From Bacillus sp. (in: firmicutes) (GTDB taxonomy: Bacteria > Bacillota > Bacilli > Bacillales > Salisediminibacteriaceae): 49,898 nt of DNA. Both the position numbers and the translations under genes were made by a program. Under the pieces are notes generated by a model, which was given only the letters and a program-made list of their open reading frames with translations, was not told where the DNA came from and ran no database searches. The first letter of the stretch is position 1. Each line of letters begins with the position of its first letter. Location of the stretch: assembly GCA_021208645.1 (NCBI GenBank), contig JAJOJL010000075.1, positions 1-49,898 on the forward strand. Reading direction: 5' to 3'. This document shows positions 38,417 to 48,146 of the stretch, piece by piece.

Positions 38417-39092
38417 ATGGAGAAGAGAGAAGCATCTTTTATAATCGACTTACAGAAAGTAAAAATAGAGAAACAACAGCAAACGGAAAAAGCTTTGAAT
38501 GAGTTGTTGGAATCTTTTTTTAGATATTTGGATAAGGAAGTGAATATACGAGAAAAGGTAAGGGCTAGGGAAATATTCTTTTATAAAACATCCCTTAGTA
38601 AAGAATCAATAGACGATCCAACAATCGCCATGCATTTTAAATTTTGGTTTGGTTTTGATTATGTTACGGTTATAGGGTCAAGGTTGTTCGACATATTTAT
38701 AAGAGAGAAGAAAAAAGCGCTGTCTAAACCTATGCTTGATATAAGTGGATTTTTAATGCTCATGTATTTGCAACCTGTAACGATTATTGACAGTGATTCC
38801 ATTAGCCTTCGCTTTAAATCTTTATTATCAGCGGAGGATGTTACAACAGAAGGGTGCTGGTTTTTAGGAGAAAAAAAAGATTTTGACTAAAGGTACCCTT
38901 GCATTATTAAGATTAAATCAGGTGGGGAGTAAGGTTACGATTGTAGGACCACCAATTGTTGTAGATGAGATTTGGAAGCCAGAGGCATTATACCAGTTGG
39001 AGGAATTGAAAAAACAACATTCAAGTAGTATTAGGAAATACTTGAAAGAATATGGTATCGATTATCTAACTTATGAAATGAGGGAAGGATAA
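38417..39092 (+). CDS. Unrecognised protein, frameshifted
   Basis: Protein of 224 aa after correction, no known family recognised. Starts MEKREASFIIDLQKVKIEKQQQ, with a helical charged N-terminus, then REKVRAREIFFYKTSLSKESIDDP, a mixed central domain and SKVTIVGPPIVVDEIWKPEALYQLEEL near the end. The frame breaks in a run of eight A (38871-38878); dropping one gives LGEKKILTKGTLALLRLNQ. GGAGGAG precedes the ATG by 6 bases. It lies directly upstream of murC, separated by about 235 bases without obvious terminator. Not part of the B. subtilis order I know. Confidence 0.65.
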
Positions 39093-39329
39093 CACTGTAT
39101 ATATTCATTCATCAGCTCTCTCCTCGTTGTTTAAGGAATGCCTTTAAAGCATAGAAAAATCTGCATCAAAAAGTTTCATGGTGACTTTCTAGCTTTTTTG
39201 CTATAATGGGTAAAGTGAAAATTGATTGTTCCCAATTTACTTGGAGCAGGCATATAATTAAGCGATATGGTAATAACAAGAATGGTTCTTATCTAACATT
39301 CTTAACATGGATTTGTGGAGGTTCCAATC

Positions 39330-40625
39330 ATGACAATATACCATTTTATTGGAATTAAAGGATCTGGCATGAGTGCGTTAGCACAGATCTTGAGCGACAT
39401 GCAGTATAAAGTACAAGGTTCTGATGTGGAAAAAGTATTTTTTACACAAAAGCCTTTAGAGAAAAAAGGTATCCCTTTACTGCCATTTCAAAAAGAAAAT
39501 ATTCAAACAGACCAGACGATTATTGCTTCTCCAGCATACAATGAAGAGAATGTAGAAATTCGTGCTGCAAGAGAGATGGAGATTCCTGTTCATCAGTATC
39601 CAACGTTTCTTGGACAGTTTATTGGACAATTTACTAGTATTGCAGTAACAGGGAGTCATGGGAAAACATCGACGACTGGTTTGTTGGCCCATGTCCTTCA
39701 AGAGGCGAAGCCAACGTCATATTTAATCGGTGATGGTACTGGTAAAGGGGAAGAAGATAGCGAGTATTTTGTTTTTGAAGCTTGTGAATACCGTCGCCAT
39801 TTCCTCCATTACAAGCCGGATTATGCGATTATGACGAATATTGACTTTGATCATCCAGACTATTTTAAAGGAGTCGAAGATGTTTTTGCTGCCTTTCAAG
39901 AAATGGCCATGCAGGTTAAGAAAGCTATTATTGCATGCGGAGATGACGAATATTTGCAAAAAATTAACGCACAAGTTCCAGTCGTTTATTACGGCTTGAG
40001 TGAAGAGCATGATTTTTGTGCAAAAAATATTCAGCGCGACGAAAATGGAACTCATTTTGACGTGTTCGTGAGAAACTCTTTCTATGCTTCCTTTACAATT
40101 CCTGGTTATGGTAAGCATAATGTCCTTAACGCTTTAGCTGTTATTGCCCTTTGTCACTACGAGGCAGTAGATGTGGAAGTTATTCAAGCGAGATTAAAAA
40201 CTTTCCAAGGAGTTAAACGAAGGTTTAGTGAGAAGGAATTCGGTGATCAAGTTTTAATCGATGATTATGCCCATCATCCAACGGAAATCGCAGCAACAAT
40301 CGAAGCAGCCAAACAAAAATACCCAAATAAAGATGTGGTAGCTGTTTTCCAACCTCATACCTTTACTCGAACAAAAACCTTTTTAGGAGAATTTGCTGAA
40401 AGTTTAAAAACTGCTGATCATGTATATCTTTGTGATATTTTTTCCTCGGCAAGGGAAAGAGATGGAGAACTAACGATCAATGACCTTCTAGATAAAATTC
40501 CGGGGGCTAAGCTAATTACAGAAGAGAATATTACCATATTGAAAGAACATAAAAATAGTGTCTTATTATTTATGGGTGCTGGTGATGTACAAAAGTTCCA
40601 AACAGCCTATGAGAATAGCCATTAA
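39330..40625 (+). CDS. murC: UDP-N-acetylmuramate--L-alanine ligase
   Basis: First Mur ligase of peptidoglycan synthesis, adding L-Ala to UDP-MurNAc; 431 aa, normal length. N-terminal [17 protein letters not shown]-loop [11 protein letters not shown] (GSHGKT at residues 108-113), the Mur ligase catalytic region [11 protein letters not shown], and [10 protein letters not shown] with QPHTFTRT near the C-terminal domain. The ATG at 39330 has GGAGG 8 bases upstream. Neighbours sftA on one side and ytxGHJ on the other match B. subtilis. Strong terminator follows. Confidence 0.97.
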   Translation: MTIYHFIGIKGSGMSALAQILSDMQYKVQGSDVEKVFFTQKPLEKKGIPLLPFQKENIQTDQTIIASPAYNEENVEIRAAREMEIPVHQYPTFLGQFIGQFTSIAVTGSHGKTSTTGLLAHVLQEAKPTSYLIGDGTGKGEEDSEYFVFEACEYRRHFLHYKPDYAIMTNIDFDHPDYFKGVEDVFAAFQEMAMQVKKAIIACGDDEYLQKINAQVPVVYYGLSEEHDFCAKNIQRDENGTHFDVFVRNSFYASFTIPGYGKHNVLNALAVIALCHYEAVDVEVIQARLKTFQGVKRRFSEKEFGDQVLIDDYAHHPTEIAATIEAAKQKYPNKDVVAVFQPHTFTRTKTFLGEFAESLKTADHVYLCDIFSSARERDGELTINDLLDKIPGAKLITEENITILKEHKNSVLLFMGAGDVQKFQTAYENSH

Positions 40626-40652
40626 GGATAATAACGAAGTAGTTTATAAACG

Positions 40653-40700
40653 AAAGAGGTTGACTTAAAAGGGAAAGTCCTTTTAGTCAACCTCTTTCTT
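40653..40700. terminator. murC terminator
   Basis: AAAGAGGTTGACTTAAAAGG pairs with CCTTTTAGTCAACCTCTTT. Long stem with T-rich right flank. Confidence 0.92.
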
Positions 40701-40724
40701 AATTAAATCTTAACCGACTAGGTT

Positions 40725-40760
40725 TGCCACTTCGATAGGCGGGCGCCTTGCGCTTTTCTT
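40725..40760 (+). repeat. Right-end fragment of the second repeat family
   Basis: CGATAGGCGGGCGCCTTGCGCTTTTCTTATAG resembles the right end of the element at 31740-31945 (GGGCGCTTGCGCCTTTGTTC). No left end was found, so it is a truncated copy. Confidence 0.55.
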
Positions 40761-40797
40761 ATAGTAGTAGAAACCATAGAGGGAGTTTCACAATAGC

Positions 40798-41913
40798 TTA
40801 CTTTAAATTTTCTGGATTTAAGGCTTGTAGATCTTCTGTAATAAAACGGCCATTTTCCCTAATAAGTTCTCCATCAAAATAAATATTTCCGCCACCATAT
40901 TCAGGACGTTGTATATTAACAATGTCCCAATGAACTGCTGAGTCATTGCCGTTATATGCATTTTCATAGGCTTGACCTGGCGTGAAATGGAAGCTACCGT
41001 CAATTTTTTCATCAAATAAGATGTCTTGCATTGGATGAAGGATATATGGGTTAACACCAATGGCGAATTCACCAATGTATCTTGCTCCCTCATCCGTGTC
41101 TAGAATGGCATTGATTTTTTCGTTATTGTTTGCAGTTGCCTTAACGATTTTGCCGTTTTCAAAGGTGAACTGTATGTTTTCAAAAGTAAACCCTTGATAT
41201 GGTGATGCTGTGTTATACGTTATGGTGCCATTTACGGATTCCTTGACTGGGGCAGTATATACTTCCCCATCAGGAATGTTAAGTCTTCCAGCACATTTTA
41301 TGGCAGGTATGTCTTTAATAGAAAATGTTAAGTCTGTGCCTTCCCCAGTAATACGTACTTCATCTGTGTTATTCATTCTATCCACTAGGGCTTCCATGGC
41401 TTTATCCATTTTACTATAATCTAAATTACAAACATTAAAGTAAAAATCTTCAAAACCTGCTGTACTCATTTTCGCCAATTGTGCCATGGATGAGCTAGGG
41501 TATCTCAACACAACCCATTTCGTTTTAGGAACACGAATTTCCCTATGTACTTTTGTTCCAACAGTTTTCTGATGTAAAGCCATTTGTTCATCTGGTACAT
41601 CAGACAGTTCATTAATATTATCTCCTGCTCGTAGCCCTATGTAAGCATCCATTTGTTTCATTACATAAGCCTCAAAATCAGCCGTAAGTTCCTGCTGTTC
41701 AGAGGAAGCCCCCATTAATAAAGAACGGTTAATTTCATGATCCTTTAGACTAACAAAGGGATGTCCTCCCGCCTTATAAGCCTCTTCAACAAGGGCATTT
41801 ACCAGTTCTTTTTGCAATCCAAAATTTTCAATAAGAATTTTTTCCCCTTTTTGCAGATCGACAGAATAGTTAATTAGATTTCTGGCTAATGTTTGAATAC
41901 GTGGATCTCTCAT
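40798..41913 (-). CDS. M29-family aminopeptidase (AmpS type)
   Basis: 371-aa metallo-aminopeptidase of the M29 family, cytoplasmic, broad specificity. It reads GEKILIENFG, HPFVSLKD, GEGTDLTFSI, NIPDGEVYTAPVKESVNG (metal ligand glutamate), IGEFAIGVNPYI and HWDIV. Length slightly below the usual 408-413, so the family member is a shorter form. The ATG at 41913 follows TTGGAGGTTTTAAC. Terminator shared with murC is 100 bases away. It has no partner gene; similar peptidases are often free-standing. Confidence 0.88.
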   Translation of the reverse strand: MRDPRIQTLARNLINYSVDLQKGEKILIENFGLQKELVNALVEEAYKAGGHPFVSLKDHEINRSLLMGASSEQQELTADFEAYVMKQMDAYIGLRAGDNINELSDVPDEQMALHQKTVGTKVHREIRVPKTKWVVLRYPSSSMAQLAKMSTAGFEDFYFNVCNLDYSKMDKAMEALVDRMNNTDEVRITGEGTDLTFSIKDIPAIKCAGRLNIPDGEVYTAPVKESVNGTITYNTASPYQGFTFENIQFTFENGKIVKATANNNEKINAILDTDEGARYIGEFAIGVNPYILHPMQDILFDEKIDGSFHFTPGQAYENAYNGNDSAVHWDIVNIQRPEYGGGNIYFDGELIRENGRFITEDLQALNPENLK

Positions 41914-41998
41914 GTTAAAACCTCCAATTTTTAACTAGGTAATTAGTTAGGAAATCTAATAAATATTTTACACATTTCTGAAGAAATAAACCAGTATT

Positions 41999-42024
41999 GT
42001 TTAGAAGGCAGGAATAGGGGGTAT
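41999..42024 (+). promoter_or_regulatory. Candidate sigma-B promoter of ytxGHJ
   Basis: GTTTAG at 41999-42004 and GGGTAT at 42019-42024 with a 14-base spacer match the general stress consensus GTTTAA, 12-14 bases, GGGTAT (one mismatch in the -35). It lies about 115 bases before ytxG, and in B. subtilis the ytxGHJ operon is a sigma-B regulon member, which supports the call. Confidence 0.7.
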
Positions 42025-42140
42025 TTTGTAGAATACTGTAAGTAAAGATTGATATGATGATGTTCAAACGCTAGATTGGATTAGCTTTGAAGAAATCATT
42101 GGAAAAAGGTAAAATAAAAGGGGAATAGGAGGTGCTAGTC

Positions 42141-42578
42141 ATGGACAACTTGTTATATATTAGTGTTACCATCATCGCAGTTGCATTTGTGTTCTTAGTG
42201 TATTTTTTAATTAATACATTAATAGCGATGAGAAAGACCTTAGAGAGTGTTTCAACAACAGTGGAAGGTCTCCAAAAGCAAGTTGATGATATAACGAAGG
42301 AATCTGCCCAATTAATACATAAATCAAATCTTTTAGCAGACGATATTCAACGGAAATCTAATTCCCTCGATTCGTTATTTTTGGCTGCGAAAGATTTAGG
42401 AGATTCGGTTCAACGAATTAATTCTTCTGTTAAGCGTGTGTCTGATGCCGTATCTAAAACAGCAGAAGAACAATCGGACCAAGTAGCTCAGGCTGTTAAG
42501 TGGGGGAATGTCGCAATGCAGTTTTGGGAGAAGTGGCAGATAAAAAAAGCAGAGCAAGAAAAAAAGAAGCAGGAATGA
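42141..42578 (+). CDS. ytxG: DUF948 membrane protein YtxG
   Basis: 145-aa protein with one N-terminal membrane helix (YISVTIIAVAFVFLVYFLI, about residues 5-23) followed by a long helical coiled-coil region, DUF948. The tail is lysine/glutamate-rich (KKAEQEKKKQE). ATG 42141 has AGGAGG 8 bases upstream. First gene of the ytxG-ytxH-ytxJ operon, under a sigma-B-like promoter; general stress protein in B. subtilis of unknown mechanism. Confidence 0.9.
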   Translation: MDNLLYISVTIIAVAFVFLVYFLINTLIAMRKTLESVSTTVEGLQKQVDDITKESAQLIHKSNLLADDIQRKSNSLDSLFLAAKDLGDSVQRINSSVKRVSDAVSKTAEEQSDQVAQAVKWGNVAMQFWEKWQIKKAEQEKKKQE

Positions 42579-42629
42579 GTCTATAATAATTAGATAAACA
42601 TGGTAGTAGTATTTAAAGGAGGAAGGTAT

Positions 42630-43143
42630 ATGGCTGAACAAGAGAAGGTAAGAGAAGGAGATGGCATGAACACCAAGGATTTCTTCATAGGCACTATAAT
42701 AGGGGGGGATCATTGGGGCTTCTGCTGCTTTACTGTTAGCACCGAAGCCTGGAAAGGAATTAAGACAGGACATTAATGAACAAGCTAAGGTTGCTCGAGA
42801 AAAAACAGCTGATTGGACATCTCAGGCAGTTGAGAGGGGAAATCAATTTGCAAGCTCTGCAAAAGAGAGTACAACGTCCTTCGCAAAAACAGTTTCTGAC
42901 CAATCAGTTAGCTTATTGGATAAAGCAAAAGACTTAGCAAGGTCCGTTCGTAGAGATGTTGATGAATTAACAGAATCAGCAGATAGTTTAACGGATGATT
43001 TAGAAGGGATTAGCGAAGAAATTGCTGCCTCGGTAAAAAAAGAAGTGGAAGATTTACAGCGATCTGTTGAACAACTGGTGCGAGAAGTGGAAGAACGGGA
43101 AAAGGAAGCTAGAGAGAAGGGTTCAGAAATCAATGAGCTTTAG
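42630..43143 (+). CDS. ytxH: General stress protein YtxH, frameshifted
   Basis: 170-aa protein after correction. A membrane or hydrophobic segment FFIGTIIGGIIGASAALLLAP (about residues 19-39) is followed by GKELRQDINEQ, the YtxH family pattern, then a long acidic coiled coil with alternating Ser/Lys (EDLQRSVEQLVREVEEREKEAREKG). The frame breaks in a run of seven G (42702-42708); dropping one restores IIGGIIGASAALL. ATG 42630 follows AAAGGAGG. It overlaps ytxJ by 11 bases. Confidence 0.88.
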
Positions 43144-43462
43144 AAAGGTAACTACTTTTGAAGAATTCATCTCATTACATGAAAAATATGCGACATTCTT
43201 TTTATTAAAAAATAGTACTACTTGTCCCATAAGTCACGAAGCGTTTAAGGAAACGGAAAAATATGCAACAGAAAACAATGAAGTACCTGTCTTTTATTTA
43301 AATGTACAGGAATCCAGGCCCTTATCTAATGAGATAGCAGATCGTTACGAAGTTAAACACGAATCTCCTCAATTGTTGCTTTTTCATGGTAATAAGGTTG
43401 CATGGCACGAATCTCATTGGAAAGTGACGAAAAAAGTATGGAAGAAGCATGGGCTTCTCTAA
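43133..43462 (+). CDS. ytxJ: Bacillithiol system redox-active protein YtxJ
   Basis: 109-aa thioredoxin-fold monothiol protein with TTCPISHEA, Cys31 being the reactive residue; YtxJ proteins are tied to bacillithiol and reduce mixed disulphides. The ATG at 43133 starts inside ytxH with an 11-base overlap and a GAGAAGGG site upstream. Last gene of the ytxGHJ stress operon. Its presence implies a bacillithiol-using organism. Confidence 0.9.
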   Translation: MSFRKVTTFEEFISLHEKYATFFLLKNSTTCPISHEAFKETEKYATENNEVPVFYLNVQESRPLSNEIADRYEVKHESPQLLLFHGNKVAWHESHWKVTKKVWKKHGLL

Positions 43463-43474
43463 ATAATTGACTAT

Positions 43475-43520
43475 AAAGAAAAGAGAGTCAAATGGAACCC
43501 TCCTTGATTTCTCTTTTTTT
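43475..43520 (+). terminator. Probable ytxGHJ terminator
   Basis: AAGAGAGTCAA pairs imperfectly with TTGATTTCTCTT, followed by a T run. Stem has mismatches. Confidence 0.55.
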
Positions 43521-43660
43521 TGACAGAAAATAATAATATTTGCATTAGGTAGGAACACTTTTATTGAAATTAGCGTACAATATAGGTAACATGCATATAA
43601 GCTTTATAAGAACAAAAACACTTTAGCGCTTAAAAAGCGTTTAATTGTTAAAGAAAGTTC

Positions 43661-43689
43661 GTGACATTAGGGATTTAATCGTTTATAAT
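43661..43689 (+). promoter_or_regulatory. Sigma-A promoter of aroA
   Basis: GTGACA at 43661-43666, 17-base spacer, TATAAT at 43684-43689. The -10 is perfect and the -35 has one mismatch. Confidence 0.8.
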
Positions 43690-43732
43690 GGTTTATAAAT
43701 TCGATTGACATGCAGGAGAGGAGTTTTAAAGG

Positions 43733-44833
43733 ATGGGTAATGAACAACTAGAAGAGTTAAGGGACCGACTCGATAAGGTGAACCTTCAACTGATGGAGGT
43801 AATTAACGAAAGAGCGAGCCTTGTGAAAGAGATTGGAAAGGTTAAGAGTGCACAAGGCGTGAATCGTTTTGATCCTGTTCGGGAGCGGAAGATGTTAAAT
43901 CTGATCGCGGAAAACAATAAAGGGCCATTTGATACCCCTACCCTGCAGCACATTTTCAAACAAATATTTAAGGCGAGCTTAGAACTGCAGGAAGATGACC
44001 ATAGTAAGGCACTTCTCGTATCAAGAAAAAAGCATCCTGATAATACGCTTGTAAAAATTAATAACGAGACAGTAGGAGATGGCAGACAACGATTAATAGC
44101 AGGTCCATGCTCCGTTGAAAGTTATGAGCAAGTTGAAGAAGTGGCGAAAGCTCTGAAAGCAGAAGGGATCAAATTTTTACGTGGTGGTGCTTTTAAACCG
44201 AGAACATCTCCATACGATTTCCAAGGTTTAGGGGAAGAGGGTTTACAAATTCTAAAAGACGTAGGGAAAAAATACGGTTTAGCAGTCATAAGTGAAATTG
44301 TTAGCCCCCAGGATATTGAAATGGCCGTGCAATATGTAGATGTCATTCAAATCGGTGCGAGAAACATGCAGAACTTTGAATTATTAAAAGCGGCAGGTAG
44401 TGTAGATACACCAGTTCTGTTAAAGAGAGGGCTTGCTGCTACCATTGAGGAGTTCATTAATGCGGCAGAATATATCCACTCTAAAGGGAATGGCAACATT
44501 ATGCTATGTGAGAGAGGGATTAGAACGTATGAAAAGGCAACTAGAAATACGTTAGATATATCTGCTGTACCTATTTTGAAGCAAGAAACCCACTTACCTG
44601 TCTGGGTAGATGTAACTCATTCAACTGGTAGAAGAGACTTACTTCTGCCTACGGCAAAAGCAGCATTAGCAATAGGCGCTGATGGAGTAATGGCTGAAGT
44701 TCACCCGGATCCTGCTGTTGCTTTATCAGATTCAGCACAACAGATGGATATTCCACAATTTAAGGAATTTATCTCTAACCTTATTGAATCAGGTTTGTAC
44801 AAACGGGAAATGGAAACTGTTTACAATAAGTAA
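43733..44833 (+). CDS. aroA: Bifunctional chorismate mutase / DAHP synthase AroA(G)
   Basis: First enzyme of the shikimate pathway with a regulatory chorismate mutase domain. 366 aa. Residues 1-90 are the AroQ-type mutase ([30 protein letters not shown]); residues about 95-366 are the DAHP synthase barrel with [29 protein letters not shown] and [14 protein letters not shown]. The mutase domain senses chorismate and prephenate in Bacillus. GAGGAGTTTTAAAGG precedes the ATG. Upstream an inverted repeat AGCGCTTAAAAAGCGTT (about 43625-43641) precedes the sigma-A promoter. Followed by ccpA, as in B. subtilis. Confidence 0.96.
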   Translation: MGNEQLEELRDRLDKVNLQLMEVINERASLVKEIGKVKSAQGVNRFDPVRERKMLNLIAENNKGPFDTPTLQHIFKQIFKASLELQEDDHSKALLVSRKKHPDNTLVKINNETVGDGRQRLIAGPCSVESYEQVEEVAKALKAEGIKFLRGGAFKPRTSPYDFQGLGEEGLQILKDVGKKYGLAVISEIVSPQDIEMAVQYVDVIQIGARNMQNFELLKAAGSVDTPVLLKRGLAATIEEFINAAEYIHSKGNGNIMLCERGIRTYEKATRNTLDISAVPILKQETHLPVWVDVTHSTGRRDLLLPTAKAALAIGADGVMAEVHPDPAVALSDSAQQMDIPQFKEFISNLIESGLYKREMETVYNK

Positions 44834-44847
44834 TAATTTTAGGGTAT

Positions 44848-44881
44848 ATGAAGGGATTGCCTTGGTACATCCTTTTTTTAT
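44848..44881 (+). terminator. Possible aroA terminator
   Basis: AAGGGAT and ATCCTTT form a short stem with a loop of about 11 bases, followed by T residues. It precedes about 230 bases of AT-rich spacer before ccpA with a loose TTGACT at 44890 and TATAAT at 44918 set too far apart to call a promoter. Confidence 0.5.
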
Positions 44882-45113
44882 TTCCCAGTTTGACTATAAC
44901 TTGGAGAGTAAGTTAAGTATAATTAATTATTAGAAATGAAATTCTATACATAAAATCGGATAGCGGAGATGTTTCAAGTTAAGACGTCTTTCACAGTGAA
45001 AACAGATGATTTTGGAGAAAGAAATTGCTTCCTGCCTTAAATTGTCGTATTATAGCATTAAATTATGAAAGTATGAAAGGGAATAAGTGGTAACTTCAAG
45101 GAGGATAAGAGAA

Positions 45114-46122
45114 ATGAATATAACTATTTATGATGTTGCAAGAGAAGCAGGGGTTTCGATGGCAACTGTGTCAAGGGTGGTTAATGGAAACCCTAATGTA
45201 AAACCAACCACGAGAAAAAGAGTTTTAGAAGCCATTGAACGGTTGGGTTACCGACCTAATGCTGTTGCAAGGGGATTGGCTAGTAAACGTACTACAACGG
45301 TGGGGGTTATTATTCCTGACATATCCAATATATTCTTTGCGGAACTTGCTAGAGGTATTGAAGACATTGCTACGATGTATAAATATAATATTATTCTTTG
45401 TAATTCTGACCAAAATAAAGACAAAGAAATACATCTAATAAATACATTATTGGAAAAGCAAGTGGATGGTATTGTGTTCATGGGTGGAGAAATTACAAAC
45501 GAACATGTGGAGGCCTTCAAGAAGTCACCAGTACCTATTGTTCTTTCGGCAACAGTAGATCCAAATAAGGAATTTCCTTCCGTTAATATTGATTATGAAC
45601 AAGCTTCTTTTGATGCTGTATGGTCCTTTATCGAAAAGGGACACCAAAAGATAGCTATGCTTTCAGGAACATTAGAAGACCCGATTAACGGCTATTTAAA
45701 GTACGCTGGATATAAACGTGCACTGGAACAAGGAAATATTCCTCTCAATGATGATTTTATAGTAATTGGAGATTATACATATGACTCTGGTTTAGAGGGA
45801 ATGGAAAAACTGTTAAGCTTAGGTGACAAGCCGACAGCAATTTTGCGTCAACCGATGAAATGGCTTTAAGGATTAATACACGGAGCCCAAGACGCAGGCC
45901 TACGATGTACCTAATGACTTTCAAGTGATAGGGTTTGATAACACCCGCTTAGCTACAATGGTACGTCCAACCCTTACATCAGTAGTTCAGCCTATGTATG
46001 ACATTGGTGCTGTGTCCATGAGACTTCTTACTAAGTACATGAACAAAGAAGAAGTAACAGAAAACGTAGTTGTACTTCCTCACCGTATTGAATTTAGGCA
46101 TTCTACGATTAATACAGATTAA
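45114..46122 (+). CDS. ccpA: Catabolite control protein A, three frame breaks
   Basis: LacI-family regulator that, with HPr-Ser-P, binds cre sites to control carbon metabolism. Corrected length 335 aa (B. subtilis about 334). N-terminal helix-turn-helix [20 protein letters not shown], hinge [12 protein letters not shown], effector domain with [15 protein letters not shown] and [22 protein letters not shown]. The break region is 45841-45900: a missing T near 45841-45844, an extra A near 45868 and an extra C near 45899; with these the text becomes [31 protein letters not shown] 45114 follows AAGGAGG by 9 bases. A terminator follows. The three errors sit within 60 bases. Confidence 0.92.
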
Positions 46123-46139
46123 CAAGCCAATAAGTGGTA

Positions 46140-46166
46140 TAACCGGGGAATTTCTCCGGTTTTTAT
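46140..46166 (+). terminator. ccpA terminator
   Basis: AACCGG and CCGGTT enclose a loop, followed by a T run; begins 18 bases after the ccpA stop. Confidence 0.8.
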
Positions 46167-46190
46167 TTTGAGTGGAAAGGGTGGTAAATA

Positions 46191-46897
46191 ATGAATTTTG
46201 GGATTATCGGAGCGATGAAAGAAGAAGTACTTTTTTTCAAGGAATCAGTTAATGAATTAACGGAAATTAAAAAGGGAAAGTTAACTTTTTTACAGGTGAA
46301 TGGCACGGATTTGAAGTCGTTATCAGCCAAAGTGGTGTAGGAAAGGTAAATGCTGCAATGAATGCTCAGATAATGATTGATATGTTCGAAGTAGATAAAA
46401 TAGTTTTTACAGGAGTGGCTGGAGGAGTTGAAGAGCAATTGAATGTTGAAGATGTTGTTGTTTCGACAAGTTGCCAGGAGCATGATATTGATGCCAGTCC
46501 GTTAGGGTTTGAGCGGGGTACAATTCCAATGTTTGATGGTAGCTCTATCTTTTCTGCTGATAAAGAGTTGGTGGAAAAGGCCCATAAAGGTGCTATGGAT
46601 GTTTTGGCAGGAAAAGGAAAAGCTTATAAAGGGAAAATAATTAGTGGGGATCAGTTTATAGCAAATAAAGATGAAGTGAAATTATTAAGAGAGTTGTTTT
46701 CGCCAGCGTGTGTTGAGATGGAAGGGGCAGCAGTTGCACATGTATGTAATTTCAATGAAATACCTTTTGTTGTTATTCGAACCATATCTGATAAGGCTAA
46801 TGGAGAAGCTCCAGCGAGTTTTACGGAGTTTGTAGATAAAGTGGCTCAAACCTCATCGAGAATAGTGGAGGAAATCCTTAAGGGATATAGATACTAA
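46191..46897 (+). CDS. mtnN: MTA/SAH nucleosidase, frameshifted
   Basis: 5'-Methylthioadenosine/S-adenosylhomocysteine nucleosidase in sulphur-compound recycling. Corrected length 235 aa. N-terminal FGIIGAMKEEVLFFKE, VISQSGVGKVNAAMNAQIMID, VFTGVAGGV-like text (VDKIVFTGVAGGVE), the catalytic glutamate region MEGAAVAHVC and the C-terminal RTISDKANG. The frame breaks in a run of six T (46286-46291); adding one restores LTFFTGEWHGFEVVISQ. GTGGAAAGGGTGGT precedes the ATG. Ended by a strong terminator. In B. subtilis the ccpA-acuC interval holds motPS; here mtnN takes that place. Confidence 0.88.
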
Positions 46898-46902
46898 AGT
46901 CT

Positions 46903-46946
46903 GGGTGACTATAAAAGGGCAAGAACCGCCCTTTTATAGTCACCCC
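46903..46946. terminator. mtnN/acuC shared terminator
   Basis: GGGTGACTATAAAAGGGC pairs perfectly with GCCCTTTTATAGTCACCC. It lies between the convergent mtnN and acuC. Confidence 0.9.
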
Positions 46947-46983
46947 CCATAAGGCTTTTCACTTTGCTGTAGGTCTTCTATAG

Positions 46984-48146
46984 TCAATACTTTCTCTTCC
47001 ACAAAAAGCTAAGGGCATTTAATACCGTGCGGTCGTTTTTCTTAATGATTTCCTCTCGCCGTGGTATTGGTGGATATAAGTTTTCTTCATCATGCCAACT
47101 GTTAGGGAGCAGTGTATCTGTGTCGGGCTGCCACTTTTGCTGCCAAGCTTGTGGAATTGGATTATTTAAAATTGCTGTTTGGTTCGTCATCTCAAGCCAA
47201 ATCCCAGCCCATGCACGTGGGACAACTCGCCATATATCATAACCGCCCCCTCCAACAGCAATCCAACGGCCTTCACAGTATTCATGGGCTAACTCATGAG
47301 CTAATTTTGGAATCTCATAAAATAAGTTTGCCGTCCCGCATAAATGTGTCAGAGGGTCATAGTAATGAGCATCAGCACCGTTTTGTGTAAGAATAACATC
47401 AGGTTTAAAATAATCTGCTACTTCCCTCAAAACTTGTCGGTAGGCATCTAAAAAGGAATCATCTTCCGTAAATGCTTCAAGAGGAACATTAAAACAGTAG
47501 CCATGTCCATCACCATGGCCCCTTTCATTCACACTTCCTGTGCCTGGAAAGAGAAATCTGCCACTTTCATGAATAGAGACTGTACATACATCATTTTCGT
47601 TATAAAAAGCCCACTGCACACCATCCCCATGGTGTGCGTCTGTATCAACGTATAATACTTTACCTCCGTATTTTCTCCTTATATATTCAATAGCAATAGA
47701 ACTATCATTATAAACACAGAAACCAGAGGCTTTGCCACGAAATCCATGATGTAATCCACCACCAAGATTAAGGGCATGCTTTACCTTATTCTCGAAAACC
47801 AAGTCTACAGCTGCTAAGGTTCCTCCCACGAGCCAAGACGCAGCCTCATGCATCCCTTCAAAAACAGGTGTGTCTTCGGTCCCTATACCATACTTTGTTT
47901 CGAAGTGATTCCGCTTTATTCCATCACTGGCTTCTATTACTGCTTTTACATAATCTTCATCATGAATATATAATAATTCCTCTTTCGTAGCCATTCTAGC
48001 AGGGAGTATGGAGTTACTGTCTAGTGCTCCTGATGTGATTAAGAGGTCATTAGTAAGCAAGAGTCTCTTTTGATTAAAGGATGATTCTCACTAAATTTAT
48101 ATCTTAATTGTTCGGGAGAAAAAATAAATCCTGCTTCTTGACTCAT
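46984..48146 (-). CDS. acuC: Acetoin utilization protein AcuC (class II-type deacetylase), frameshifted
   Basis: NAD-independent zinc deacetylase that reactivates acetyl-CoA synthetase AcsA. Corrected length 387 aa, equal to B. subtilis AcuC as I recall it. Signatures: GGGLHHGFRGKASGFCVYND with the catalytic His pair, YVDTDAHHGDGVQWAF with zinc-binding residues, QNGADAHYYDPL, and GGGGYDIWRVVPRAWAG. The true start is ATG 48146 (MSQEAGFIFSPEQLRYKF). A base is missing in the three-A run at 48076-48078 (plus strand), where adding one gives NHPFNQKRLLLTNDLL. It overlaps acuB by 4 bases (ATGA). Last gene of acuABC. Confidence 0.93.

Noticed and set aside
44889..44923. TTGACT and TATAAT upstream of ccpA as a promoter
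   Set aside because: Spacer of 22 bases is too long for a sigma-A promoter.
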